From an uncultured Alphaproteobacteria bacterium (GTDB lineage Bacteria > Pseudomonadota > Alphaproteobacteria > Caulobacterales > Aquidulcibacteraceae), in contig CADEEA010000030.1 of assembly GCA_902826245.1 (NCBI GenBank), positions 1-37,501 of the forward strand: DNA of 37,501 bases, written 5' to 3'. Both the position numbers and the translations under genes were made by a program. Each line of letters opens with the position of its first letter. Position 1 is the stretch's first letter. The notes below the pieces were generated by a model. It was given only the letters and a program-made list of their open reading frames with translations. It was not told the origin of the DNA and did no database searches. This document shows positions 10,565 through 21,014 of the stretch, piece after piece.

Positions 10565-11092
10565 TCAGTTTTCGCGATGGACCCGGTGGGCGCCGCCATT
10601 GCCCTCGGGAACGAGCATGAAGCTACCCAGGCTCGCACGCCTGATGGTTACTTGGTCGCCGACGCGGAATGTCAGATGCCTGCGCTCCAGCTGGCGCCAG
10701 CGCTGGCCGTCCTCCATGATAAAGATGCGATAGCCATCCGCGCGTGTGGTGATTTGTGCGATGCGGACCTGGATGCTCTCCTGCTCCTCTGCACGTTCGC
10801 CGCCGCCGATGCGGGGGATTAGGCTCGCGACGCTGGGGAGACTGAAGCCGAAAGACTCGCGACGGATCTCTTCCACCCGGCGGCGATCGACCGCCGTGAA
10901 TTCGCCCTGGGCGTCGGCCTGGCGAAGCTGGGACACGGCGGTGTCGAAGCATTGCAGGCGTTGGGCGTCATCACTGATCTGTGAGCAGGCGTACACCCTT
11001 GTCAGCGATTCCGGCTGAACGTCGGGCGCAGGCGTCTGCGCTTGCGCGGCGGTCACGGGTAGAAACAACAGAGCGGCGACCAGGTATCTCAT
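10565..11092 (-). CDS. Exported small protein with C-x11-C and FGxSxPS motifs (copy 2)
   Basis: The function is not recognised. The protein is 175 aa with a GAGGGAA ribosome binding site before the ATG at 11092. The signal peptide runs about 1-18 (LLFLPVTAAQA-Q). As in copy 1, a cysteine pair spaced C-x11-C (Cys36, Cys48) sits in ACSQISDDAQRLQCFD. RRESFGFSLPSVAS and the C-terminal series FIMEDGQRWRQLE, FRVGDQVTIRRASLGSFML and HRVHREN follow. The conserved C-terminus and equal cysteine spacing make the two genes paralogues. It is divergent from TonB receptor 2 and convergent with the TPR-hydroxylase. A periplasmic or envelope role is inferred. Confidence 0.8.
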   Translation of the reverse strand: MRYLVAALLFLPVTAAQAQTPAPDVQPESLTRVYACSQISDDAQRLQCFDTAVSQLRQADAQGEFTAVDRRRVEEIRRESFGFSLPSVASLIPRIGGGERAEEQESIQVRIAQITTRADGYRIFIMEDGQRWRQLERRHLTFRVGDQVTIRRASLGSFMLVPEGNGGAHRVHREN

Positions 11093-11462
11093 TGAGTTCC
11101 CTCGAAGATTGGAGGTGCAGAAAATCGCGCCTCAGCATAGCAGAAACACTAGGCGCCGGCCTGCTCTCAAGCAGGCGTCTGTAACATTACTTTTATGCAA
11201 TGTAATGTTTCGTGTTTGTTCGACACAGCACGTGAACCAAATTGTCAAAATGCGACAAGAGGCGTTTGACCTTGGTGAAAATGTGTCGTTAGCGTTACTG
11301 CAGCATGGCGGGAGTCGACTCCGGGCCTTAGGTCCGGTCGTCCTTGGCGGGACGAGAGCTGCCGCTAGCACGTGCAGGTGGGCGAAGTCGCCCGTTGGTT
11401 AGACGATGAACGGGCGCCGAGCTGTTTCGGCGATGGCCCGGCGCTCTTAGGGGGTTCGAAAC
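11093..11462. promoter_or_regulatory. Divergent control region and structured leader of TonB receptor 2
   Basis: This is a 370-bp gap with no gene. It holds an inverted repeat AACATTAC (11183-11190) / GTAATGTT (11202-11209), a short palindrome TTGTC (11242-11246) / GACAA (11254-11258), and a possible promoter with TTGACC at 11266-11271 and TAGCGT 18 nt later. Downstream are hairpin arms GGGCG/CGCCC (11380-11393), an overlapping alternative GCCCGTT/AACGGGC (11390-11415), and GCGCCG/CGGCGC (11414-11444) just before the ribosome binding site AGGGGG. The promoter call is weak; the hairpins are directly visible. No cobalamin riboswitch signature was seen. Confidence 0.45.
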
Positions 11463-14400
11463 ATGTCAAACAAGAAGACGCAGAATGGACAGCGCAAGTC
11501 TTTGCTGGCGGGGGCTTCAGTGCTCGCGGCGGCCGCGGCGGCGCTCACTGGCGCACCGGCTGCTTATGCGCAGGAAAGCGCTGAAGATGAGGACGTCATC
11601 GTCGTTACGGGCACGCGCATTCGTCAACCGAACCTGGACTCGCCGGTTCCGGTGCAGTCGATCGGCTCTGAGACGCTCGATCTGTCCAACTCAAACAATG
11701 CTCAGGACATTTTGCGCGAACTGCCGGTGTCGGGCATTCCCGCGATTTCTTCGACAAACTCGGGTTTCTCGACCCAGTTCGGCGGCATCAACACCGTTGA
11801 CCTGCGCAACCTCGGCGAAAACCGCAACCTCGTGCTGCTGAACGGCCGTCGCTTCGTGGGCGGCATCGCCGCGTCGAACATCGTCGACTTCAACATGCTG
11901 CCGACCGAACTCATCGATCGCATCGACGTGATCACGGGCGGCGCGTCCGCGGTGTACGGTTCCGATGCGCTTGCGGGCGTCATCAACGTCATCACCAAGC
12001 GGGACTTCGAAGGTGTCGTCGTCAACCTCCGCGGCGGCATCTCCGAGCGTGAAGACAATGAGAATTTCGGCGCGGGCCTGACTGTTGGTTCGAATTTCGC
12101 CGACGGACGCGGCAACGCGACGTTTAACGCCTCTTGGGGCAAGGAAAACGGCGTTTTCGCCAGAAACCGCGGCGACCAAGGCATGAACATCGATTGCGGC
12201 CTCGGTGGCCCTCCGATCGGGTTCCCGCAGAATTGCCCTACGCCTAGCAGTTTCTCACTTGATGGCCGCATCGTGATGCCCAACGGCGCCGCGGGCGCCG
12301 CCCCGCCACTGCGCTTCAACGGCACAACCGTAGTCCCCTTCATTCCAACGGTGGACGGCTTTAATCGCCAGGCGTTTCGCGTGCTGTCGGTTCCGGTCGA
12401 GCGGTTTTCATTCCAGAGCATGGTGAACTACGAAATCTCACCGTCAATGGAGGTCTTTGTCGAAGCGATTTACGGACGCACCGAAACATCAACGGACATC
12501 GAGCCGTTTGGGATGGACACGAACGACATTTTCGCGACGGAAGCTTTCTGCGACAGCCCGGCGGGGGCAGGCCTGGTTGGCGACAGCGACCTCGACGGCA
12601 ACATTACCGAGTGCTTCAACGGCGTGCGGCTTTCGAATCCGCTGATTCCAGCGGCGATTCGAAGCTTTGTGCTGTCTCAGCCTGGCAATACGACACGTAC
12701 GGCCGATGAGATGATGATCGGGTTTGCACGCCGGCTTGGTGAAGTCGGCGCTCGCGGCGCTGATGCGGAGCGGCAGACCTTCCGGTTCCTCACCGGGTTG
12801 CGTGGCGACCTTAACCCCGACATTCGCTATGAAGTGGCGGTCAATTACGCCCGCACCTCCGACGTTCAGAATGGCAGCGGCCAGGTCAACACCTCCAACG
12901 TGCAGGACGCGCTGGATGCGATCGACCTTGACGGCAACCCGGCGACAGTAAATGACATTGTTTGCCGCGATCCGGCTGCGCGTGCGAAAGGCTGCGTGCC
13001 TCTCGACCTGTTCAGCGGCCCTAATTCGATCACGCCTGCCATGTTGGCCTGGATTGATGCACCACAGCTGCGGAACGCCTTCAACGAGCAGACCTACGCG
13101 ATTGGCTTCCTTGAAGGCTCGTTCGGCACTGGATTTCTCCCGGCTGATGTAAGCTGGGTGCTGGGCGCTGAATCACGCAACGAACAAGCGGAAGACATCA
13201 CCGACGCGTTGACCCGCACTGGTCAGAACGCCGGCAACATCGCCCCGCCAACGCGCGGCCAGTTCCAGGTTGGCGAGGTCTTCGGGGAAGTCGAAATCCC
13301 GTTGCTTCGTGACCAGGCATTCGCCCAGGATTTGACGCTCCACCTCTCGGCGCGCCATTCCAACTACGAGCGGGCCGGCGCGGAGCTGGAGACGCAAGCT
13401 TACGCGGCGAGCCTCGAGTACGAGCCCTTCGACGGGTTGCGCTTCCGGGCGCAAGCGGCGCGTGCGGTGCGTGCGCCGAACGTGGGTGAGCTGTTTGGCC
13501 CGGCCGGCCAGACCTTTGCCGTGGTCGCGGACCCCTGCGCCGGCTTGACCTTGAGTGCCGGGCAACCGGTATTCTACAAGACGCGGTCGAGCACGACTAA
13601 CCCCGCACTGGTGACGGGCAGCGGGATCGATCCACGCTCGATCGTGGGCGACCCCGCATTCAACGCTAATGTGCACAACAATGCGTTGAACTGCTACGCC
13701 GATCCGATCGTCAAACAACGAGTCGACAGCACGGGCGGCATGGTCCTGACTCAACCTGAACTTCAAGGTGTTGGCGGTTTTGTTGGCGGCGGCTCGCTTA
13801 CCCTGTTCGAAGAAACTGCCGATACGCTGACGGCTGGCTTCATCTTCAGATCTCCGTTGGATAATCCGTGGTTGTCTGGCTTCAATCTCTCGGTTGACTA
13901 TTACCAGATTGAAATTGCCGACGGCATTGGCTCGCTTGGGCGGCAAAACTCGCTGAACAATTGCTATGGTACGGCGACCGTCCCGATCGCCACCTACACC
14001 CCGGCCAGTGCGTTCTGCACCAACGTCATCCGCTTCGCGGCGGGGCCGAGCACAGGCGCGCTGTTTGGAGTGAACTCAAACCTGCAAAACCTGTCCACGA
14101 TCGAGACCTCGGGTGTGGACTATCAGGCGGCTTGGTCCTTGAACTTCGCCGATGCCGGCTTGTTCCAAGGCTCATTCCTTGCGGATGGTCAGTTCAGCGT
14201 GACGGCGAACTACAGCTACCTTAGCGAGTGGTCGAGCATCGCGTTCCCGGGGCAGCCGCAACGGCATTTCGAGGACTCCACAGGCTTGCCGCATGATAAG
14301 GGAACGGTAAGGCTGACCTACAACCAGGGTCCGCTGACGCTGGCGTGGAGCTCGGCCTATATCGGTGAGGTTGACATGCTCAACAACAACAACGGCTACA

Positions 14401-14615
14401 TCCTGCCGACGATTTGGTTCCACAGCGTCCAGGCTCGCTTCGACGTGAACGAAAATTCCGAAGTGTTCTTCGGCGTGTCGAACGTGTTTGACGAATACCA
14501 ACCGGTCGGCGGTACCAACGGCGACAATGGTCAGACCGTTGGCTGGACCACGTTCCCGGAAGTCTATGATGGTCTGGGCCGTCGTTTCACCGCCGGTACG
14601 CGCCTCCGGTTCTAG
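11463..14615 (+). CDS. TonB-dependent receptor 2
   Basis: This is an outer-membrane TonB-dependent transporter, 1050 aa. The ATG follows AGGGGG at suitable spacing. The signal peptide covers about 1-36 (APAAYA-QE) and the TonB box EDVIVVTG is at 43-50. The plug carries TVDLRNLGENRNLVLLNGRR and RIDVITGGASAVYGSDALAG, closely matching receptor 1. The long barrel ends in TAGTRLRF with the terminal Phe. Extra barrel loop sequence explains the greater length compared with receptor 1. It is divergent from exported protein copy 2 and followed by its own hairpin terminator. The ligand is unknown; the neighbouring hydroxylases suggest a peptide-like or modified substrate, but this is speculative. Confidence 0.95.
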   Translation: MSNKKTQNGQRKSLLAGASVLAAAAAALTGAPAAYAQESAEDEDVIVVTGTRIRQPNLDSPVPVQSIGSETLDLSNSNNAQDILRELPVSGIPAISSTNSGFSTQFGGINTVDLRNLGENRNLVLLNGRRFVGGIAASNIVDFNMLPTELIDRIDVITGGASAVYGSDALAGVINVITKRDFEGVVVNLRGGISEREDNENFGAGLTVGSNFADGRGNATFNASWGKENGVFARNRGDQGMNIDCGLGGPPIGFPQNCPTPSSFSLDGRIVMPNGAAGAAPPLRFNGTTVVPFIPTVDGFNRQAFRVLSVPVERFSFQSMVNYEISPSMEVFVEAIYGRTETSTDIEPFGMDTNDIFATEAFCDSPAGAGLVGDSDLDGNITECFNGVRLSNPLIPAAIRSFVLSQPGNTTRTADEMMIGFARRLGEVGARGADAERQTFRFLTGLRGDLNPDIRYEVAVNYARTSDVQNGSGQVNTSNVQDALDAIDLDGNPATVNDIVCRDPAARAKGCVPLDLFSGPNSITPAMLAWIDAPQLRNAFNEQTYAIGFLEGSFGTGFLPADVSWVLGAESRNEQAEDITDALTRTGQNAGNIAPPTRGQFQVGEVFGEVEIPLLRDQAFAQDLTLHLSARHSNYERAGAELETQAYAASLEYEPFDGLRFRAQAARAVRAPNVGELFGPAGQTFAVVADPCAGLTLSAGQPVFYKTRSSTTNPALVTGSGIDPRSIVGDPAFNANVHNNALNCYADPIVKQRVDSTGGMVLTQPELQGVGGFVGGGSLTLFEETADTLTAGFIFRSPLDNPWLSGFNLSVDYYQIEIADGIGSLGRQNSLNNCYGTATVPIATYTPASAFCTNVIRFAAGPSTGALFGVNSNLQNLSTIETSGVDYQAAWSLNFADAGLFQGSFLADGQFSVTANYSYLSEWSSIAFPGQPQRHFEDSTGLPHDKGTVRLTYNQGPLTLAWSSAYIGEVDMLNNNNGYILPTIWFHSVQARFDVNENSEVFFGVSNVFDEYQPVGGTNGDNGQTVGWTTFPEVYDGLGRRFTAGTRLRF

Positions 14616-14639
14616 TCGATCCTATTTGTTGCGAACTAT

Positions 14640-14670
14640 GCGGCGGGCCCTCGGGTCCGCCGCTTTTCGT
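14640..14670 (+). terminator. Rho-independent terminator after TonB receptor 2
   Basis: A GC-rich stem (GCGGCGGGCCC pairing with GGGTCCGCCGC) with a tiny loop is followed by TTTTCGTTT. It starts 25 bp after the receptor stop and nearly matches the core of the hairpin after receptor 1 (GGCGGGCCCTC...GGGTCCGCC). Confidence 0.8.
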
Positions 14671-14797
14671 TTGCGGTCCTGCGCCGACGGATTTCGACGG
14701 CCTGACGCATGGCGATGAATGCGGACGTGCGGCGCAAACCGAATTTCGCCGCGAAAATTTTCTCGGTCTGCGCGGCGCCATGGTCACGCACAACGCC

Positions 14798-14826
14798 TTG
14801 ACCTGCCGGCCCCCCACCTTTATGTC
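14798..14826 (+). promoter_or_regulatory. Likely promoter of the rpsL operon
   Basis: TTGACC at 14798-14803 and TATGTC at 14821-14826 are spaced by 17 bp, close to the housekeeping sigma consensus. It lies in the 372-bp gap before rpsL (14616-14987), which otherwise contains the receptor terminator and no gene. It would give a leader of roughly 150 nt. It is inferred from pattern only. Confidence 0.5.
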
Positions 14827-14987
14827 TCGCCGCTCTTTCGGAACGGCTGCCCCGCGTCACGAGACAATCCGGGCCCCGCCGATTGGAAATTTGTCGCGCG
14901 CCATTCGGCGGTCTCGGCTCACTTCAGGTGGGGAGGTCGCCCGGCGCGCTACTTGAGTTTGGTAGAACGGGAAGAGAAAAGGGCGAA

Positions 14988-15359
14988 ATGCCGACGATTA
15001 ACCAGCTGATCCGGAAGCCCCGGTCGCCGAAGCCGGTGCGCAACAAGTCGCCTGCGCTGAAAGCCAGCCCGCAGCGGCGTGGCGTCTGTACCCGCGTCTA
15101 TACGACGACGCCAAAGAAGCCGAACTCGGCGCTGCGTAAGGTCGCCAAAGTGCGCCTCACCACCGGCATCGAAGCGGTGTGCTACATCCCGGGCGAGGGC
15201 CACAATCTGCAGGAGCACTCGGTGGTGCTGATACGCGGCGGCCGGGTGAAGGATTTGCCGGGCGTACGCTATCACATCCTGCGCGGCGTGCTCGACACCC
15301 AAGGCGTGAAAGACCGCAAGAAGCGCCGCTCGCTCTATGGCGCGAAGCGACCTAAATGA
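14988..15359 (+). CDS. rpsL: 30S ribosomal protein S12
   Basis: S12 sits at the decoding centre of the small subunit. The product is 123 aa, the normal length. It starts [12 protein letters not shown]; the frame is open further upstream but conserved S12 sequence begins here. The decoding loop [13 protein letters not shown] and the second loop [14 protein letters not shown] carry the usual lysines at the streptomycin-resistance positions, so no ribosomal streptomycin resistance is predicted. It is the first gene of the str cluster. Its TGA stop overlaps the ATG of a lipoprotein gene in an ATGA arrangement instead of leading straight to rpsG. Confidence 0.98.
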   Translation: MPTINQLIRKPRSPKPVRNKSPALKASPQRRGVCTRVYTTTPKKPNSALRKVAKVRLTTGIEAVCYIPGEGHNLQEHSVVLIRGGRVKDLPGVRYHILRGVLDTQGVKDRKKRRSLYGAKRPK

Positions 15360-15802
15360 AACCCTTTGGTCTCCCGCAAGCATCCAGAGTTCTCGCGGCT
15401 CCTATGGTTGCCCTTGGCCTTCTGGCGTGTGGCCAGCCTGCGTCACACGCGGGGGGCGTACCCGCTTCGGCAACTGGTGAGAGCGCTGGTGAGCAACTAG
15501 ATGCTCGGTATCTCGGTGCGCTCAGCGGAGGTCGCGACGGTGGCGCTGGGGACAACGCTCTATTGCTTGTTCGTCCGGAGACCAATGAACTCGTGCTGAT
15601 CAGGAACGACAGCGTCGTCACTGAAGCTTACGCTGCTCCGAGCGGCACTGCGACAGGGGCGCGACTGTCCTCGGGACGAGTGTCAATTGTTTTCGCGACC
15701 CAGCCTTGTCAAATGGCCGGCAGTCAGTCGGCAGGCTTTGCAGTTGCTCAGGTGTCCGTGGACAACGGCGCGCCGACAGAGCTTTGTGTAATGCCGTCTT
15801 GA
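15356..15802 (+). CDS. Predicted lipoprotein of unknown function inside the str operon
   Basis: The 148-aa protein is not recognised. The N-terminus [20 protein letters not shown] leads into a lipobox LLAC with Cys25 as the probable lipidated residue, followed by a low-complexity Ala/Gly/Ser linker. The rest (e.g. [20 protein letters not shown]) looks beta-rich, with two more cysteines near the C-terminus (TQPCQMAG and ELCVMPS) that could pair. The start codon overlaps the rpsL stop (ATGA), indicating translational coupling, and the stop lies 18 bp before rpsG. A lipoprotein between rpsL and rpsG is very unusual. The gene could be a recent insertion, or a lineage-specific gene using the strong ribosomal promoter. 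Confidence 0.78.
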   Translation: MKPFGLPQASRVLAAPMVALGLLACGQPASHAGGVPASATGESAGEQLDARYLGALSGGRDGGAGDNALLLVRPETNELVLIRNDSVVTEAYAAPSGTATGARLSSGRVSIVFATQPCQMAGSQSAGFAVAQVSVDNGAPTELCVMPS

Positions 15803-16291
<489 letters not shown>

Positions 16292-16298
16292 ATTTTAG

Positions 16299-16364
16299 TA
16301 TGGACCGCCGGCGCCCACGCCGGCCGGCTCCGGCGCATGCCGGCGAGGGCGCCGGCGGTCCATA
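16299..16364. repeat. REP-like palindrome between rpsG and fusA
   Basis: Perfect 18-bp inverted arms, TATGGACCGCCGGCGCCC (16299-16316) and its reverse complement (16347-16364), flank a 30-nt GC-rich centre that can itself fold. It fills most of the 92-bp rpsG-fusA spacer. It could act as a transcript-stabilising or attenuating hairpin, or be a REP element insertion. Confidence 0.85.
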
Positions 16365-16383
16365 AAACACGGACAGAATTGTC

Positions 16384-18465
<2,082 letters not shown>

Positions 18466-18489
18466 GTGCCGCGGCTTGGGCAATTCTCT

Positions 18490-18612
18490 CGCTTGATACA
18501 TGTCAACACCCATCCCCGGACTGAATGCGCAGCATTCAGTCCGGGGCCCAAGACCACGAACCGATTGCGTTTATGGAATGGGTGAACTTTCAACTTGAGT
18601 GAGATTTGCTGT
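18490..18612. repeat. Degenerate palindromic intergenic repeat after fusA
   Basis: The core is a perfect hairpin with 15-bp arms, CCCCGGACTGAATGC (18514-18528) and its inverse (18532-18546). Flanking sequence (CAACACCCAT before it, ATGGGTGAA and GATTTGCT after it) matches the larger element at 26000-26171, so this looks like a decayed or shortened copy. It may also serve as the transcript end for fusA. Confidence 0.75.
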
Positions 18613-18623
18613 ATTGAAGCGCC

Positions 18624-19967
18624 ATGGTCGATGAAGCCGCGCTGACTAAATTCGTGACGCGCTTCGCGGACTTACGCGCACTGGCGTTGCGCGCTGTGCA
18701 GGAAAAATCCCATGACGCGCAGGCGCTCTATGGCGCCGCTGGCCTGTTTCGGCGCGCCGGCGAACTCAACGGAGCGTTGGACGCGCTTGAGCACGCCGCG
18801 GCCATAGCGCCCGGTCAAACCAGTTTCCTGTTTGAACTCGGGCAGACGCAGAGATTCCTCGGCCGATTGGAGGCGGCGGAGGAGAGCTACCAGCGCGCGC
18901 TGGACGCCGAGCCCGGAAACTATCGGGCCCGGCACGCTTTGGTTCAGCTGCGCAAGCAAAGTCCCGCGAGCAACAACATTCCCGAACTCGAACAGATGTT
19001 CGCCGCGCCTGACAAAGATGGCTGGCGCACGCTTCACGCGGGGCATGCACTGGCGAAAACCTACGAGGATTTCGGCGATATCGCGCTTTCGTTCGAATGG
19101 CTCACGCGCGCCAAGGAGCGCCGCCGTCATTTGTATCCCTACCAGCCTGAGCGGGAGGAGGGCTTAGTCAGCGCAATTCTCGCAGCACCGCCGCCGCCGC
19201 CAAGGATCGGGGAAGGAATTGCTGAACCGATCTTCGTCGCCGGCCTGCCGCGCTCGGGAACGACGTTAGTGGACCGCATTCTGTCCAGTCACTCCGAAGT
19301 TACGTCGGCGGGCGAACTCAACAATTTCCCGGTCCTGTTGAATCTGATGGCGGGCGTAGCGCCTGGCGTGCGCGAAGCAGCAACGTTCGTCGAGGCTGAC
19401 ATCGACTGGCGCCGCCTTGGCGAACTCTACATCGCAAGCACAAGGCCGCTCACCGGCGTTACGCCGCGCTTCATCGATAAGGCGCCGAGCAATTATCTGT
19501 CGGCCAACGCAATTTTGCGCGCCATGCCCGATGCGCGCGTGGTGTGCGTGCGGCGCAATCCGCTCGACAGCGTGCTGAGTAATTTCAGGCAGCTGTTTGC
19601 GACCGAGGATCGCTATTACGATTACGTCTACGCGCTTGAAAGCGCCGCTCACAAATTCGTTCAGTTCGATCGCGTGTTGAAGCACTGGCGCACCAGCCTG
19701 CCGCCGGAGCGGTACATGGAGCTCAGCTACGACGATCTGGTCGCAGGCCAAGAGCCGATGACCCGCGCGCTGCTTGCGTTCTGTGGCCTGGATTGGGATG
19801 CGGCTTGTTTGGCGTTTCACGAAAACAGCGCCGGCGTCGCCACGCCAAGCGCAGCTCAAGTGCGCCGGCCCTTGTATGCGAGCGCCGTGGGGCGCTGGCG
19901 CGAGTATTGCGCGCTGCTCGATCCGGCGCGACGCGTGTTGGAGCAGGCGGGCATAGCGGTCGAATAG
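18624..19967 (+). CDS. TPR-containing sulfotransferase
   Basis: The 447-aa protein has N-terminal tetratricopeptide repeats (about 30-110, e.g. TSFLFELGQTQRFLGRLEAA) and a C-terminal PAPS-dependent sulfotransferase domain. The 5'-phosphosulfate loop is FVAGLPRSGTTLVDRIL (PRSGTT at 209-214); the 3'-phosphate element is VRRNPLDSVLSNF (309-321). These fit the bacterial family related to tyrosyl-protein and heparan-type sulfotransferases. No signal peptide is seen. The acceptor is unknown. It stands alone after the str cluster, but its TPR-plus-modifying-enzyme architecture parallels the hydroxylases at 3960 and 9245. Confidence 0.9.
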   Translation: MVDEAALTKFVTRFADLRALALRAVQEKSHDAQALYGAAGLFRRAGELNGALDALEHAAAIAPGQTSFLFELGQTQRFLGRLEAAEESYQRALDAEPGNYRARHALVQLRKQSPASNNIPELEQMFAAPDKDGWRTLHAGHALAKTYEDFGDIALSFEWLTRAKERRRHLYPYQPEREEGLVSAILAAPPPPPRIGEGIAEPIFVAGLPRSGTTLVDRILSSHSEVTSAGELNNFPVLLNLMAGVAPGVREAATFVEADIDWRRLGELYIASTRPLTGVTPRFIDKAPSNYLSANAILRAMPDARVVCVRRNPLDSVLSNFRQLFATEDRYYDYVYALESAAHKFVQFDRVLKHWRTSLPPERYMELSYDDLVAGQEPMTRALLAFCGLDWDAACLAFHENSAGVATPSAAQVRRPLYASAVGRWREYCALLDPARRVLEQAGIAVE

Positions 19968-19971
19968 GCGC

Positions 19972-20005
19972 AAAGAAAAAGGGCCCCCGGCGACGCCGAG
20001 GGCCC
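19972..20005 (-). terminator. Terminator between sulfotransferase and outer-membrane protein
   Basis: The arms GGGCCC (19981-19986) and GGGCCC (20000-20005) enclose an extended GC stem. On the minus strand the hairpin is followed by TTTTTCTTT, so it mainly ends transcripts of the outer-membrane protein gene. It lies between convergent genes and may also slow plus-strand transcripts. Confidence 0.75.
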
Positions 20006-20028
20006 AATGCTTTGACGCTTGGGTTTAT

Positions 20029-20733
20029 TTAGAACCCGAAACCAACCAATCCGGCTTGGCTAGCGCCAGTGCGGTCGCGATCACGCAGCGTGCCGCCGAA
20101 ATTGTAGCGCACTCCGAACGTCAGCGTTTCCGACGTGATGTCGGCGTCGCTGAGTTCGCTGTGGTCCCAGTTGAGCGCGAGCGATACCGGGCTTCCGTCG
20201 AACTGGAATTCGCCGCCGAGGCCGAAGCTGACGACGTCGTCATCAATTCCGGCGATGTCGACGGCGGCGAAGCCGGCGCTGGCTTGCAGGCGTAAATTGT
20301 CAGACGGGAACAAGCGCGCCTCGCCGTTGATGCCGTAGCCGTCGGTGTCGACGTCGTCGTTGCTGGCATAGCCGATCGCGCCCGCGAAGGTGACGTTGTC
20401 CATGTAGATGTTGCCTTCGCCGCCGACGGTCCAGGTCGTGCTGTCGCTGCCGTCGGTGATGCCCACGAAGGCGCCAAGCAAATGGCTGTCGCTGCGCGAC
20501 AGCAGGTGGGCCGCGCCGGAGATCGCGGAATCGGATTCGTCGCTGTCGGCGAAGCTGAGGTCGAACTCATAATTCGGGCCGCCGAACGCGCCTTCGACGC
20601 CGTAGAAATCGGAATCGCCAAATCCGTCGACATCGGAATTGCCGTAGACGGCGCCGACATAGTTCTGAGCATTGGCCGAGGTGGCGGCCATAAGCGCGAA
20701 CGCCGCCGCGCCGAGGAAGGTGACTTTTTTCAT
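20029..20733 (-). CDS. Small outer-membrane beta-barrel protein
   Basis: The 234-aa protein starts MKKVTFLGAAAFALMAATSA, a clear signal peptide cut near NA-QN (about residue 22). In-frame codons further upstream lack protein character. The mature part is rich in Asp, Gly and Ser with alternating short strands (YEFDLSFADSD, LLGAFVGITDGS, VSFGLGGEFQF, LTFGVRYNFGG) and ends in VGFGF with a terminal aromatic. This is the pattern of an 8-10 strand porin-like or OmpA-like barrel. There is no peptidoglycan-binding domain. Its role is unknown. A terminator lies just after its stop. Confidence 0.75.
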   Translation of the reverse strand: MKKVTFLGAAAFALMAATSANAQNYVGAVYGNSDVDGFGDSDFYGVEGAFGGPNYEFDLSFADSDESDSAISGAAHLLSRSDSHLLGAFVGITDGSDSTTWTVGGEGNIYMDNVTFAGAIGYASNDDVDTDGYGINGEARLFPSDNLRLQASAGFAAVDIAGIDDDVVSFGLGGEFQFDGSPVSLALNWDHSELSDADITSETLTFGVRYNFGGTLRDRDRTGASQAGLVGFGF

Positions 20734-21014
20734 GTGCAGGGACCCCTGTGTTTGGCTCGCCGACTCGCCGGCTAGAACGGGAACATAAGCCTGCCGCGAA
20801 CGACGCCCAAGACGGCCGAGCTGCTTGGGTGTGTTAGACTGCCGGTTCGTTGCAAAGCAGCCACAACACCCTAACAAAATCATAACGTTACGGCTCAGAG
20901 ATGAATTGTGTTCGCAGATTTTCAAGGGCGCAAGTTCGATCTAGCTCAGATCGCAGAATCCCTTCATCGCTAAGCGCCTTGAGCACGCGGTTTGCGTGTC
21001 GATGGAGGTGAAGA

